Shown: positions 52,876-62,019, counted from the first letter of the stretch. The stretch: 64,000 nt of DNA from Candidatus Peribacteria bacterium (GCA_023245865.1 JAHFJN010000001.1:973637-1037636), one strand, 5' to 3'. Notes: a model not told the origin generated them from the letters alone. A program made the numbers and translations.

Positions 52876-55026
52876 CCCAAGATCATTCGCAATAGCTTTC
52901 ATGGCATCGAGCGTGAGCCCGATGAACTCCTCGAGCCCTAGTTCTAGCAGTTCTTCGCACTTTTGTATCTGCGTTCTATCCACCTGCGCCGCAAATCCTT
53001 TATCTTTCATTTTTTTGGTGATGCTTTTCACTTCGACGTCCGCCAGCTTCTTGCTCGGCCGCACGAGCGTGACGGCAATGATGAATCCCGTGAGTTCATC
53101 GACGCAGTAGAGACACTTCCGCAGCATGGTATTCAGTGGGTACTCGGCGCCGTATTTGCTTGCGTAGTGCGCACGAATGTCACCGAGAAGTTCGCTCGGG
53201 GCTTGAATCGTTGAGAGCAGTTGTTCCAGTGTACTACCACAGTGTGCCTCGGCATCCTTTTCCAAGTTGTCCCAATCGAGATCATGCAGCATGCCGGCGA
53301 CTTTCCACGTCGGTGCATCGCCCCCGAATTTTTTTGCGAGCGCCTCCATCGCGGCACCGGTCGCAATCAAATGGGCGCGCGTTTGATCCGCATGCTGCAT
53401 CAAAAGATTATGTGCGGCGGGGAGGAGGTGGCCGTAATTCGCATGCTGAAGCATGCTCGAAGATGGAGATGAGAGGGTGTCATGGTGAGCCTTGCCTACC
53501 GGCAGGCAGGCCTGTCGAACCATAGACACGCGTGTCGACCCTTCGACGAGCTCAGGGTGACACGCTTTTTTCTCAGGCTTCATCAATGGAAATAAAACAA
53601 CATCTCTTAAATTCGTCTGCTGTGTGAGGAGCGCCACGATGCGATCAATCCCGAGGCCGAAACCCGAGCACGGCGGACAGCCGTATTCAAGCGCCGTCAC
53701 AAATTCGTCGTCTTTGCGGTGCGCGTCACTATCGCCCTTGGCGCTCGCCTTCGCTTGATCTTCAAAGCGTTTTGCCTGATCGACAGGGTCCACAAGCTCG
53801 CTGTAGGCATTCACGATCTCCCACCCGCCGACGACGAGCTGGAAGCGATCGGTGATGGCGGGATTCTTATCATTTCTTCGCGCAAGAGGGGACAGGTCGA
53901 TCGGGTGCTCGGTGATGAAAGTTGGTTGAATGAGGTTCGGTCGTGCAACTTTCTTGTAGAGTTGATCGATCAGGTTCCCACGTCCCAATTTCTCGATATC
54001 CACATCGAGTCGTATTTTTTTTGACTTTATGGCTTCCATGAGGGCTGAAGCCGAATCACAAGCATGAATGTCAATTCCACTCGACTCAAGAATTGCTTCG
54101 CGCAGTGTTTTTCGCTTCCACTTGGGCTGAAAGTCCACTTCGATAAGTTTCCCATCGCGATCAGGAATCGTAGTCTTTGTGGTGCCGAGCATTTCCTTCA
54201 GAAGTGTGGAGAGCATGTCCTCCGTGAATGCCATCGTGTCTGTAAAATCCCAATACGCGGCGTAACTCTCGACCATCGTAAAGTCTTGCAGATGCGACGG
54301 ATCGAGGCCTTCATTTCTAAAAATTCTCCCGATTTCAAACACGCGATCGAATCCGCCGACGAGGCACTCTTTGAGGAAAGTTTCCGTGGCAATTCGGAGG
54401 TACACGTCCATGTCATACGCCGCATGGTGGGTGACAAACGGGGTCGCGAGTGCGCCCGAAGCGGCGTTTACGAGCACAGGCGTCTCCATTTCCAGAAAAC
54501 CTTTTGACCAATAGAACTCACGCAGTTTTCGGATGAATGCACTTCGAAAAACGAACCGATCAAATGTTTCACGATTGCTCGTCGTATCCAGATACCGTTG
54601 TCGCCATGCCGTCTCCTGGTCTGCGATCCCATGCCATTTCTCGGGTGGCTGGCGCAGCGCTTTACAGAGCATCTGCCATTCCTTAATGGCGACCGTCGGT
54701 TCGTCGCGTTTGGTTGCGAAGCGTTCGCCTGTGATGCCGATAATGTCACCGAGGTCGATGAGGTGGAGGAATTCCTTGTACGCTTCACTTCCAACATCTT
54801 CCTCGCGCAGCGCAATCTGCAGACGTCCTGTGTGATCTTGGAGTGTTGCAAAGGTGAGCCCACCCATATCGCGAAGCAACATCAATCGCCCCGCAACTGA
54901 CACCGCTATGCCATCAGGCTGATTTTTCGCTTCCTCGAGCGTATGCGTGCGGTGGAAGTTGCTCGCGTAAGGCTCTCGTTGCGTGCGCCGCAACTCCGCT
55001 GCTTTAGCTAGACGAACGGTATCCAT
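52870..55026 (-). CDS. lysS: Lysyl-tRNA synthetase fused to an HD-domain phosphohydrolase
   Basis: The product has 718 residues. Residues 1 to about 500 form class II LysRS: an OB-fold anticodon domain (IAVSVAGRLMLLRDMGGLTF), then motif 2 FEIGRIFRNEGLDPSHLQDF and motif 3 GFGLGIDRIVAL. After the normal LysRS end (RDVVLFPLMKPE) comes a linker of about 35 residues (CHPELVEGSTRVS...RQACLPVGKAH) that is the translation of two dispersed palindromic repeats. From about residue 535 to the end there is an HD domain (VAGMLHDLDWD, CVDELTGFIIA) that is usually a separate protein. TAGGCT lies 7 bases before the ATG. The two parts may have been joined by repeat insertion across a stop codon. Confidence 0.93.
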   Translation of the reverse strand: MDTVRLAKAAELRRTQREPYASNFHRTHTLEEAKNQPDGIAVSVAGRLMLLRDMGGLTFATLQDHTGRLQIALREEDVGSEAYKEFLHLIDLGDIIGITGERFATKRDEPTVAIKEWQMLCKALRQPPEKWHGIADQETAWRQRYLDTTSNRETFDRFVFRSAFIRKLREFYWSKGFLEMETPVLVNAASGALATPFVTHHAAYDMDVYLRIATETFLKECLVGGFDRVFEIGRIFRNEGLDPSHLQDFTMVESYAAYWDFTDTMAFTEDMLSTLLKEMLGTTKTTIPDRDGKLIEVDFQPKWKRKTLREAILESSGIDIHACDSASALMEAIKSKKIRLDVDIEKLGRGNLIDQLYKKVARPNLIQPTFITEHPIDLSPLARRNDKNPAITDRFQLVVGGWEIVNAYSELVDPVDQAKRFEDQAKASAKGDSDAHRKDDEFVTALEYGCPPCSGFGLGIDRIVALLTQQTNLRDVVLFPLMKPEKKACHPELVEGSTRVSMVRQACLPVGKAHHDTLSSPSSSMLQHANYGHLLPAAHNLLMQHADQTRAHLIATGAAMEALAKKFGGDAPTWKVAGMLHDLDWDNLEKDAEAHCGSTLEQLLSTIQAPSELLGDIRAHYASKYGAEYPLNTMLRKCLYCVDELTGFIIAVTLVRPSKKLADVEVKSITKKMKDKGFAAQVDRTQIQKCEELLELGLEEFIGLTLDAMKAIANDLGL
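53477..53564. repeat. Pair of dispersed palindromic repeats at the LysRS-HD junction
   Basis: The elements contain CTTGCCTACCGGCAGGCAGG and CCCTTCGACGAGCTCAGGGT, flanked by GTGTC/GACAC ends. They relate to the repeats in rnpA, rplX and before rplC. Confidence 0.8.
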
Positions 55027-55078
55027 AGTCGCTAGCCTATTCGACGTTCATCGATCTGACAATCCTCCCCCATCCCTC

Positions 55079-56644
55079 ATGCGTCGTTTTCTCTCTTCAC
55101 TTCTTATTGCATTCTTTGCATTCCAGCCTGTCGTAGCTTCTGCATTCTTCGATACGCCCGCAGAACTCTCGCAGGGGATTCGCAATGATCCAACCGCTCG
55201 CACATTGGAGGGGCAAGCGCGCGGCAATGCCGGTACAACGTATTTTTCTCTATGGATGAAGGGCGCACAGCAAGGGATGGGTTGGGAAGATGGCAGCCTC
55301 GACCTGCACATGACGATCGATGTCGATGCACCGGATCAACACCTCAAGATGCGCCTGAAAACAGATATCATGCTGCTCGAAAAAACTCTGTACGTGCGCC
55401 TGAATACAATCGAGGGGAGTGTTGAAGATGAAATGATGCTTATCAATCTCAAGATGTTGCAGAAGAAATGGATTATGATTCCCTTGGATCAATCGGGGAT
55501 GCCGGATTTGGCCACTCTCGAGGAAGAGTTGCAGGCCACAGCCAGTGAGATGAATAATGATCTCTTCTCACTCGAGCGCAGTCCCACCGCGGCCGGGTCT
55601 CATTATTCCATGCGCCTGACTCCCGAGACCGAGCAGCAACTGAAGGATTTGTTTTTCGGTGCAACAGCAGTGCATGAAGAGACGAATTTCCATGGCACCG
55701 TCGACACGAACATGCGCGATCAATTTCTCTCATCGAAATTGTATCTCTCTTTTAAAACAGACGATGCCGAATTTGTCGTGCAAGGCAAGAGTCAGCGGAA
55801 AAATTCACCTCTGACGCTCACTGTCCCGACGCAGACAATCACCATCGATGAGCTCATGAAGTATATTGACGACATGAAGAGTCCGCTGTCGATCGATGAC
55901 TTCATACCACATCCGAATGAAGGAGACAGTTGGTCCGTCGACCCATTCAATTCCGGAAGATCCTCTTCGTTCAGGACAAATGCGATGGATCGTTACCAAG
56001 CGCGACAAGCTGCGCGCGTACGCAGAACATCGTCATCGTCTTCCTCCCGAGCATCCGCCTATTCCTCTTCTCAAGCGTCGTCCGATCAGGGGATGGTACC
56101 AGCGACCGATGGTGGATTGTCCCTTGGCGATAGCAATGCACCCGTGACCATCATCGAATTCACCGATTTCGAGTGTCCTTTCTGCGCACGGTTCGCCAAC
56201 AGTACATTCCCCGTTTTAAAGTCGGATTACATCTATGCAGGGAAGGTTCGTTTCATCATCCGCAATTTTCCTCTAAGTTTCCACCCGTTTGCCAATGAAG
56301 CCGCCAACGCGGTGCTCTGTATGCAAGATCAAGGCAGTGCGCTCGCGTGGAAGTACGTCGGGATCCTTTTCCAGAAACAAGAAAGCGGCCCTGCACTCGA
56401 TAACGATGTCATCCGCAGTTGGGCCAAGAATATACCCGGCGTACGTGGCACTACGTTCGATGCTTGCATGGACGCGCACACGCATCAAGGTGTCATCACC
56501 GCGGATACCACTGCTGCTGCGCGTGCGGGCATTGATGGCACACCGGGATTCTGGGTGCTCGGTCCAAACGGTCAGGCGCAGAAAATCATGGGCGCGCAGC
56601 CGTATGATGAGTTCAAGAAGGTGATCGATGCGATGCTGAAGTAA
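55079..56644 (+). CDS. Exported DsbA-like thiol oxidoreductase with long N-terminal region
   Basis: The product has 521 residues. A signal peptide (FLSSLLIAFFAFQPVVASA) is followed by about 300 residues of unrecognised, probably beta-rich sequence and a Ser-rich linker (TSSSSSSRASAYSSSQASS). The last 170 residues form a thioredoxin-fold domain of the DsbA/Thioredoxin_4 type (VTIIEFTDFECPFCARF; Cys366 and Cys369 in CPFC; DGTPGFWVLG with the cis-Pro). It probably forms or shuffles disulfides outside the cell, which fits the very Cys-rich surface proteins encoded next door; that link is inference. It diverges from lysS. Confidence 0.9.
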   Translation: MRRFLSSLLIAFFAFQPVVASAFFDTPAELSQGIRNDPTARTLEGQARGNAGTTYFSLWMKGAQQGMGWEDGSLDLHMTIDVDAPDQHLKMRLKTDIMLLEKTLYVRLNTIEGSVEDEMMLINLKMLQKKWIMIPLDQSGMPDLATLEEELQATASEMNNDLFSLERSPTAAGSHYSMRLTPETEQQLKDLFFGATAVHEETNFHGTVDTNMRDQFLSSKLYLSFKTDDAEFVVQGKSQRKNSPLTLTVPTQTITIDELMKYIDDMKSPLSIDDFIPHPNEGDSWSVDPFNSGRSSSFRTNAMDRYQARQAARVRRTSSSSSSRASAYSSSQASSDQGMVPATDGGLSLGDSNAPVTIIEFTDFECPFCARFANSTFPVLKSDYIYAGKVRFIIRNFPLSFHPFANEAANAVLCMQDQGSALAWKYVGILFQKQESGPALDNDVIRSWAKNIPGVRGTTFDACMDAHTHQGVITADTTAAARAGIDGTPGFWVLGPNGQAQKIMGAQPYDEFKKVIDAMLK

Positions 56645-56682
56645 AGAGCGTGAACTCTGAAAATTTTCTTCCACTTCGACAG

Positions 56683-56708
56683 GTATCAATGTATTCATAC
56701 ATTGATAC
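56683..56708. promoter_or_regulatory. Perfect 26-base inverted repeat, operator-like
   Basis: GTATCAATGTAT and ATACATTGATAC are exact reverse complements separated by TC. The repeat ends directly before the ATG of a 37-residue frame at 56709. Size and AT content suit a dimeric repressor site, but it could also form an RNA hairpin hiding the start codon. Confidence 0.75.
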
Positions 56709-56822
56709 ATGACTGTACTATCAGAGATGCAAGATCAAGAAAGGCAAAACACAGGCAAAATTGATTTGACTCTCCCCCAAAACATTCCTAAGCTGCTCCA
56801 GCTCATTCGAACCTGCCCTTGA
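56709..56822 (+). CDS. Possible short peptide (37 aa) upstream of the ribosomal operon
   Basis: The open frame starts right after the 26-base palindrome and encodes MTVLSEMQDQERQNTGKIDL followed by TLPQNIPKLLQLIRTCP. No Shine-Dalgarno sequence is present. It could be a small regulator or a leader peptide. It may also be chance, because the frame is short. Confidence 0.35.
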   Translation: MTVLSEMQDQERQNTGKIDLTLPQNIPKLLQLIRTCP

Positions 56823-56871
56823 AATCGCATTTTGAGGGCAAGCTTACGTTCGAGGCTGCCTTAGCGGCGGA

Positions 56872-56927
56872 GTGTCGACCCTCGATGGAGCCTGTCCTGA
56901 GCTCTGCCGAAGGGCTCGGAATGACAC
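56872..56927. repeat. Dispersed palindromic repeat before rplC
   Basis: Ends GTGTCGACCCTCG and CTCGGAATGACAC surround AGCCTGTCCTGAGCTCTGCC, a relative of the element in rnpA and lysS. It lies in the leader of the ribosomal operon. Confidence 0.75.
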
Positions 56928-56969
56928 ATCCTCTCTAATAAGCAGCCCAGAGGAACCTCCAAGTTCATT

Positions 56970-57578
56970 ATGATTGGTCTCATCGCCAAGAAGATCGGTA
57001 TGTCCCGCACGTTTCTCTCAACCGGAGAGGCGGTTGCCGTGACGTATCTGCAAGTCGAACCGAATGTCATCGTTCGCCACAAAACCAAGGAGAAAGACGG
57101 CTACGATGCCGTTGTGCTCGGAGTTGGTCCCTCGCCCTGGAAGTCGCGCAAGGGCAAGGAGCACACGCGCTACAAGCTCGAAAAGGAATTTCAGGTTGAA
57201 TCCCTCACCGATTTGGAACCGGGAAAGACGGTGACCGCTGAGCTTCTGCCACTCGAGACCATGGTGACGATCCACGGAACGAGCAAAGGAAAAGGTTTTC
57301 AGGGTGTGGTGCGCAGGCACGGATTTGGCGGAGGACCTGCCTCGCACGGATCGCACTTCAAGCGCGAACCCGGGTCGGTCGGTATGCGCGCGGATCCGGG
57401 AAGAATCTTCCGCGGACACCCGATGGCCGGTCACATGGGTCTTATGAGTCTGACTCTCAAGCACCGCCCCATTGTCGCACTGGACCTTTCTAAGAATCTG
57501 ATCGGCGTCAAAGGCCCCGTACCGGGACCAGCCGGCAGCCACGTTTTCCTTACCCTCGAACCCTCTCCCAAGAAATAA
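56970..57578 (+). CDS. rplC: Ribosomal protein L3
   Basis: The product has 202 residues with L3 features: MIGLIAKKIGM at the start, MVTIHGTSKGKGFQGVVRRHGF and GHPMAGHMG. It binds 23S rRNA early in 50S assembly. It is the first recognisable gene of the operon here; rpsJ, usually just upstream, is not present within 325 bases. The stop abuts the rplD ATG with no gap. Confidence 0.97.
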   Translation: MIGLIAKKIGMSRTFLSTGEAVAVTYLQVEPNVIVRHKTKEKDGYDAVVLGVGPSPWKSRKGKEHTRYKLEKEFQVESLTDLEPGKTVTAELLPLETMVTIHGTSKGKGFQGVVRRHGFGGGPASHGSHFKREPGSVGMRADPGRIFRGHPMAGHMGLMSLTLKHRPIVALDLSKNLIGVKGPVPGPAGSHVFLTLEPSPKK

Positions 57579-58283
57579 ATGAAGATCGATGTGTTCTCCG
57601 CCACCGGCGAAAAGCTCAAGTCGATGGACTTGCCTGCGAGCCTGTTTGCATCCGCGGTCAATCGCGGGCTCATGCACCAAGCGGTCGTGCGTCAGCAGAG
57701 CAATCGCAGACAATCCGCCGCCCATGTGCAGACCCGCGGCGAGGTCCAAGGCTCCACACGCAAGCTCTACGCTCAGAAACACACGGGTCGCGCGCGCAGA
57801 GGACCGGTACGATCGCCGCTCCTTCGTGGCGGTGGAAAAATATTCGGACCCAGAAATACCATCAATTATGAGAAGATGATGCCCAAGCAGATGCGCCATG
57901 CGGCGCTCCGATCGTGCCTCACGGTGCAGGCGCAAAAAGGGATGATCGTCGGACTCGAGAGTGCGCCGGACACAATCAAGACCAAAGTGATCGCGGAACT
58001 TTTGAAGAAGCTCCCGATCGAACAGGGCAGGCGCGTGCTCGTGGTCACTGCAGGACGGGAGAAAAGTTTGGAGCGTTCCGCACGCAATATTCCGAATGTC
58101 ACGACCGTCCATGCCGCGTACCTCAACCCCGAGAGCATATTAAACGCTCGTTCGATCCTCTTCCTTGTGGATGCAATAAAGGAAGCGGAGAAGCTTTTTG
58201 GGAGGAGCGAGAAGAGTGAGAAGAACCAGAAGAACAAGAAGAGCGATTCTCGTTTATCCTCTGGTTCCTCTCTCTCCTCTTAA
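57579..58283 (+). CDS. rplD: Ribosomal protein L4
   Basis: The product has 234 residues. The L4 loop is visible (GEVQGSTRKLYAQKHTGRARRGPVRSP, GGGKIFGPR). The last 25 residues (SEKSEKNQKNKKSDSRLSSG) are a low-complexity tail encoded by a purine-rich stretch and its pyrimidine-rich inverted copy, so the natural end was probably before it. It is translationally coupled to rplC (TAAATG). Confidence 0.95.
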   Translation: MKIDVFSATGEKLKSMDLPASLFASAVNRGLMHQAVVRQQSNRRQSAAHVQTRGEVQGSTRKLYAQKHTGRARRGPVRSPLLRGGGKIFGPRNTINYEKMMPKQMRHAALRSCLTVQAQKGMIVGLESAPDTIKTKVIAELLKKLPIEQGRRVLVVTAGREKSLERSARNIPNVTTVHAAYLNPESILNARSILFLVDAIKEAEKLFGRSEKSEKNQKNKKSDSRLSSGSSLSS

Positions 58284-58301
58284 TCCTCTTATTCTTCCGT
58301 C

Positions 58302-58601
58302 ATGGATCTCTCCCGCATCATCATCGGCCCCGTGACCACCGAGAAATCGGAGCGTCAGAAAGTGAGCCGCACCTACACGCTCACGGTGCACCCGGATGCG
58401 ACGAAGGTGGATCTCAGAAACGCCCTCAAGAAACAATATGATGTCGATGTCTCGTCCGTGCGCGCGATGCGGACGACCTCGAAACACCGCATGCTGAGTG
58501 CAGGGCGCAGCATGAAGAAGCGTCCATCGACAAAACGGATGATGGTGACACTCACAAAAAAGAGTCCCGCGCTGGATCTTGCTCAATTCCGCCTCTCCTG
58601 A
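58302..58601 (+). CDS. rplW: Ribosomal protein L23
   Basis: The product has 99 residues with the typical IIGPVTTEKSERQ start and the YTLTVHPDATKVDLRNALKKQY block. It sits near the exit tunnel and contacts trigger factor and SRP. No Shine-Dalgarno sequence; the upstream region is pyrimidine-rich. Confidence 0.95.
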   Translation: MDLSRIIIGPVTTEKSERQKVSRTYTLTVHPDATKVDLRNALKKQYDVDVSSVRAMRTTSKHRMLSAGRSMKKRPSTKRMMVTLTKKSPALDLAQFRLS

Positions 58602-58603
58602 TT

Positions 58604-59452
58604 ATGGCTATGAAGAAAGTCAAACCAACGACTTCCGCACGACGCCAAATGACGATCGCGGACTTCCGTGAGCTCACCAAAAAAGCGCCCGAGAAATCGC
58701 TGGTGTTTGGCAAAAAGAGCAGCTCGGGACGCGATAATAAAGGAAGAATCTCCAGCCGCCGCCGCGGCGGCGGGCACAAGCGTCTCATGCGCATCGTCGA
58801 TTTTCGCCAGAGCGATAAAGAGGGCGTGCCGGCCTCCGTCGTGGCACTCGAGTACGATCCGAACCGCTCCGCGCGGCTTGCGCTGCTCCACTACGGTGAC
58901 GGTGAAAAGCGCTATGTATTGGCGCCGCAGAACTTGAGCGTGGGGGACAGCGTCGTCAGCGGACCGCGCACGAAAGTGAAGGTCGGCAATCGCATGCAAC
59001 TGCAGTACATCCCGGTCGGATACAAAGTCTTCAATCTCGAAATGACCCCGGGCCAGGGCGGCCAGATTGTCCGCAGCGCCGGCACATCCGCAACGCTCGT
59101 CGGCTTCGACGGCCCGCATGCACTCATCGAACTCCCAAGCAGCGAAATGCGGCGCATTCGCAAGGAGTGTGCAGCGACCATCGGCATCGTGAGCAACCCA
59201 GAACATAACTTGATCAGCATCGGCAAGGCCGGGCGCATGCGCTGGATGGGTCGCCGTCCGGAAGTGCTCGGAAAATCGATGAACGCGGTCGATCACCCGC
59301 ATGGAGGAGGAGAAGGACACGTGCCGATCGGTCTCAAAGCGCCGAAGACTCCATGGGGCAAGAAGGCGATGGGTGTGAAAACGCGCAAGCGCAAACGCCA
59401 CAGTAATCAATTGATCGTCCGCCGCAGGGTCAAGAAGAATAAAAAGAAGTAA
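58604..59452 (+). CDS. rplB: Ribosomal protein L2
   Basis: The product has 282 residues and is near normal size. Features include SSGRDNKGRISSRRRGGGHK, VASVVALEYDPNRSARLALL-like text (here PASVVALEYDPN), and the conserved end NAVDHPHGGGEGHVPIG with the His important for peptidyl transfer. It starts 2 bases after rplW. Confidence 0.97.
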   Translation: MAMKKVKPTTSARRQMTIADFRELTKKAPEKSLVFGKKSSSGRDNKGRISSRRRGGGHKRLMRIVDFRQSDKEGVPASVVALEYDPNRSARLALLHYGDGEKRYVLAPQNLSVGDSVVSGPRTKVKVGNRMQLQYIPVGYKVFNLEMTPGQGGQIVRSAGTSATLVGFDGPHALIELPSSEMRRIRKECAATIGIVSNPEHNLISIGKAGRMRWMGRRPEVLGKSMNAVDHPHGGGEGHVPIGLKAPKTPWGKKAMGVKTRKRKRHSNQLIVRRRVKKNKKK

Positions 59453-59488
59453 TCCATCATTTTACATTCTACATTTTACATTCCCCCT

Positions 59489-59836
59489 ATGTCCCGCTCC
59501 CTCAAAAAAGGCCCCTACGTCAATGACCGACTTCTCGGAAAGGTGATGAGTCAGATCCAGAAAGGAGAGAAGAAGATCATCAAGACGTGGGCGCGTGACT
59601 GCGACATTCCCCCGGAGTTCGTCGGCTTCACCTTCGCGGTTCACAATGGCAAGGAGTTCCTGCCCGTGTATATCACGGAGCAGATGGTGGGGCATAAACT
59701 CGGGGAGTTTTCCTGGACGACGAAGTTCAAAGTGCACGGCGGCAAGATGGCTTCTGCGGAAGCACGCCCGGGTGGTCCGTCTCCATCAACCGCCGGCGCC
59801 GCACCCGCGGCGGCACCTGCTCCCGCAAAATCCTAA
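59489..59836 (+). CDS. rpsS: Ribosomal protein S19 with Ala/Pro tail
   Basis: The product has 115 residues. The first 85 match S19 ([48 protein letters not shown]). The last 30 are a Pro/Ala/Ser-rich tail ([20 protein letters not shown]) not seen in typical S19. The gap before it (59453-59488) has a TTTACATTCTACATTTTACA stutter. Confidence 0.95.
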   Translation: MSRSLKKGPYVNDRLLGKVMSQIQKGEKKIIKTWARDCDIPPEFVGFTFAVHNGKEFLPVYITEQMVGHKLGEFSWTTKFKVHGGKMASAEARPGGPSPSTAGAAPAAAPAPAKS

Positions 59837-59845
59837 CCCTCTTCT

Positions 59846-60274
59846 ATGAAAGCTCATCTTCACTCTGTCAGAATAGCCCCCAAGAAAGCGAATCTCATCG
59901 CGAAGCTCGTCCGTGGCATGCGTGTGGAAGAAGCACTCACTGCGCTCGCGCACACGAACAAGAAAGGCGCGCGCATTGTCGAGACACTCCTCAAGTCCGC
60001 GGTGGCCAACGCGCATCACAACGACAAGCAGCACAAGAGCGATCTCCTCATCAAATCGATCATTGTGAATCAATCGATCGGACTCCCTCGCGGCGTGCCG
60101 ATGGCGCGCGGACGCATGCGCCCGATGATGAAGTTCCTGAGTCACATCGATATTGTGCTGGGGATTGCAGGTACCGAAGAGACAAGAGACAAAAAGCAAG
60201 ATACAAAGAGTATGAAAAAAGTCGCATCACCTTCACAAAGCCTGAAAAATCATGTAAAAACACCTGTCTCTTAA
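59846..60274 (+). CDS. rplV: Ribosomal protein L22 with extra C-terminal tail
   Basis: The product has 142 residues. The L22 body is clear (IAPKKANLIAKLVRGMRVEEAL, PRGVPMARGRMRPMMKFLSHIDIVL). After residue about 108 a low-complexity Lys/Thr tail follows (RDKKQDTKSMKKVASPSQSL), encoded by stuttered AGAGACAAGA-type repeats with a matching TCTCTTAATTCC tract after the stop. Confidence 0.95.
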   Translation: MKAHLHSVRIAPKKANLIAKLVRGMRVEEALTALAHTNKKGARIVETLLKSAVANAHHNDKQHKSDLLIKSIIVNQSIGLPRGVPMARGRMRPMMKFLSHIDIVLGIAGTEETRDKKQDTKSMKKVASPSQSLKNHVKTPVS

Positions 60275-60310
60275 TTCCTGTTTCTTACTTCCTCATTCTT
60301 AGTCTCCGCC

Positions 60311-60988
60311 ATGGGTCAAAAAGTGAACGCCAACGGCTTTCGGATCGGGATCACGCATACCTGGGCCTCCACTTGGTTCGCCCGCGGGAAAAAATATCGT
60401 GATTATTTTCTGCAAGATCAGCTGATCAAGCGACACATTATCAAGAAACTTGCGGACGCGGGTCTCAGCGGTATCACGATTGAGCGCGGCAAGAAGGTGA
60501 GCGTGGTCATACAGAGCAGCAAGCCCGGTGTTGTGATTGGCAAGCAGGGGGCTGCGATCGAAGATTTGCGCAAGGAATTGGAGCATACCTTCGGCACAAC
60601 CTTCACGGTGGATATTCAGGAGCTCAGAGCCCCCGATGCCGATGCGAATATTATTGCAGAAACGATCCAAGGACAGATCCAGCGTAGAATGCCGTACCGC
60701 AGAGCGGCAAAGATGTCGATGGAGAAAGCGATGCAGGCGGGGGCACTGGGTGTCAAGGTTCTGGTCGGAGGCCGTTTGAACGGCGCCGAAATCGCCCGCA
60801 GCGAACTCTTCAAGGAAGGAAACGTACCGCTCCAGACCTTGCGTGCCAACATTCAATTCGCACGTCGCCACGCAGTGACGAAGTTCGGCACAATCGGCGT
60901 TCAAGTGTGGGTTTTTAAAGGAATGGTGTTCAAGAACGTCGCCCAAGTGCAATCCGCCTCCCTGACAACGCCCAAATCTTCATCCTAA
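60311..60988 (+). CDS. rpsC: Ribosomal protein S3
   Basis: The product has 225 residues with the MGQKVNANGFRIGI start, the KH-domain GXXG (GVVIGKQGAAI) and the C-terminal RMPYRRAAKMSMEKAMQAGALGVKV block. It forms part of the mRNA entry channel. Confidence 0.97.
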   Translation: MGQKVNANGFRIGITHTWASTWFARGKKYRDYFLQDQLIKRHIIKKLADAGLSGITIERGKKVSVVIQSSKPGVVIGKQGAAIEDLRKELEHTFGTTFTVDIQELRAPDADANIIAETIQGQIQRRMPYRRAAKMSMEKAMQAGALGVKVLVGGRLNGAEIARSELFKEGNVPLQTLRANIQFARRHAVTKFGTIGVQVWVFKGMVFKNVAQVQSASLTTPKSSS

Positions 60989-60995
60989 TCCTACC

Positions 60996-61418
60996 ATGTT
61001 AGAACCCAAGAAACTTAAATATCGCAAGCCCCATCGCAACCGCGGAGCTGTCGGCGGCAAAGCGACGCGTGGTGCTCTGCTCGCGTTCGGAACGATCGGA
61101 CTCAAGGTGACAGAGAGCGGCGAGATCACTGCACGCCAGATCGAAGCGGCGCGCAAAGCGATGACGCACTCCGTCCAGCGCGGCGGCAAAATCTGGATTC
61201 GTATTTTTCCGCACACCGCGGTCACCCGCAAAGCGGCGGAAGTGCCGATGGGTGCGGGCAAGGGATCACTCGAGTACTTCGCAACGACGCTCAAGCGCGG
61301 CGTGATCGTATTTGAAATGGACGGTCTCCCGCACGACAAAGCGCGCGAAGCGCTGCGCCTTGCGGGTCATAAGTTGCCGCTCAAGACCAAGATTGTCACT
61401 TCCCTCCTCACTTCCTAA
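60996..61418 (+). CDS. rplP: Ribosomal protein L16
   Basis: The product has 140 residues of normal length, with RKPHRNRGAVGGKATRGALLAFG, RGGKIWIRIFPHTAVTRKAAEVPMG and GKGSLEYFA. It starts 7 bases after rpsC. Confidence 0.97.
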   Translation: MLEPKKLKYRKPHRNRGAVGGKATRGALLAFGTIGLKVTESGEITARQIEAARKAMTHSVQRGGKIWIRIFPHTAVTRKAAEVPMGAGKGSLEYFATTLKRGVIVFEMDGLPHDKAREALRLAGHKLPLKTKIVTSLLTS

Positions 61419-61423
61419 AAACC

Positions 61424-61708
61424 ATGTCCACGCACCTCACCCCCAAAGAATTGAGAAGTATGCCGAGAGAAGACTTGCATCGCGAGATCAAGGGTAAGAG
61501 CCTGAGCGTCGCCAAAATGCGCCTCGACGTTGCGATCGGCAGCCAGAAGGACACGGCAGAGTATCGTCGCGAGAAGCGCGAGTTTGCAAGGCTCCTCACG
61601 ATCGCGCGCGAGCAGGAGTTGAACAGTAAGCCAAAAAAGACTACAGTGTCCGCCCTTGCCCGCCGTAGCTCGAAGAGCGAAGGAGGGCTCGCCCCCACAA
61701 AATCATGA
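61424..61708 (+). CDS. rpmC: Ribosomal protein L29 with longer C-terminus
   Basis: The product has 94 residues against about 65 in most bacteria. The L29 core is LTPKELRSMPREDLHREI...AEYRREKREFARLLTIAREQEL; the remaining 25 residues are Ser/Lys-rich. Its stop overlaps the rpsQ start by 4 bases (ATGA). Confidence 0.9.
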   Translation: MSTHLTPKELRSMPREDLHREIKGKSLSVAKMRLDVAIGSQKDTAEYRREKREFARLLTIAREQELNSKPKKTTVSALARRSSKSEGGLAPTKS

Positions 61709-62019
61709 TTACCAAGAAAGGCATTGTCACGGCGACGAAGATGACAGGCACCGTCACGGTGACCGTCCACCATCAGGTCAGTCATCCGCTCTATAAAAAG
61801 AGCTATCGCCAGAGCAAAAAATTCCTCGTGGACCTCAACGCCATGAAAGATGTCGGCGTCGGTGACGAAGTGGTGATTCAGGAGTGCAGGCCGCTCAGCA
61901 AGCGCAAGCATTTCCTTCTCAAAGAAGTCCTCAAGCGGGTGCCACGTGTCTCGGAAATGGCCGAGGAGGCGGACCTTGCGACTGCGTTGCGACGAAAGAA
62001 AGCTTCCCCCACCATATGA
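61705..62019 (+). CDS. rpsQ: Ribosomal protein S17
   Basis: The product has 104 residues with [36 protein letters not shown] and a [18 protein letters not shown] motif. The last 25 residues extend beyond the usual end. It overlaps rplN (ATGA). Confidence 0.95.
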   Translation: MITKKGIVTATKMTGTVTVTVHHQVSHPLYKKSYRQSKKFLVDLNAMKDVGVGDEVVIQECRPLSKRKHFLLKEVLKRVPRVSEMAEEADLATALRRKKASPTI

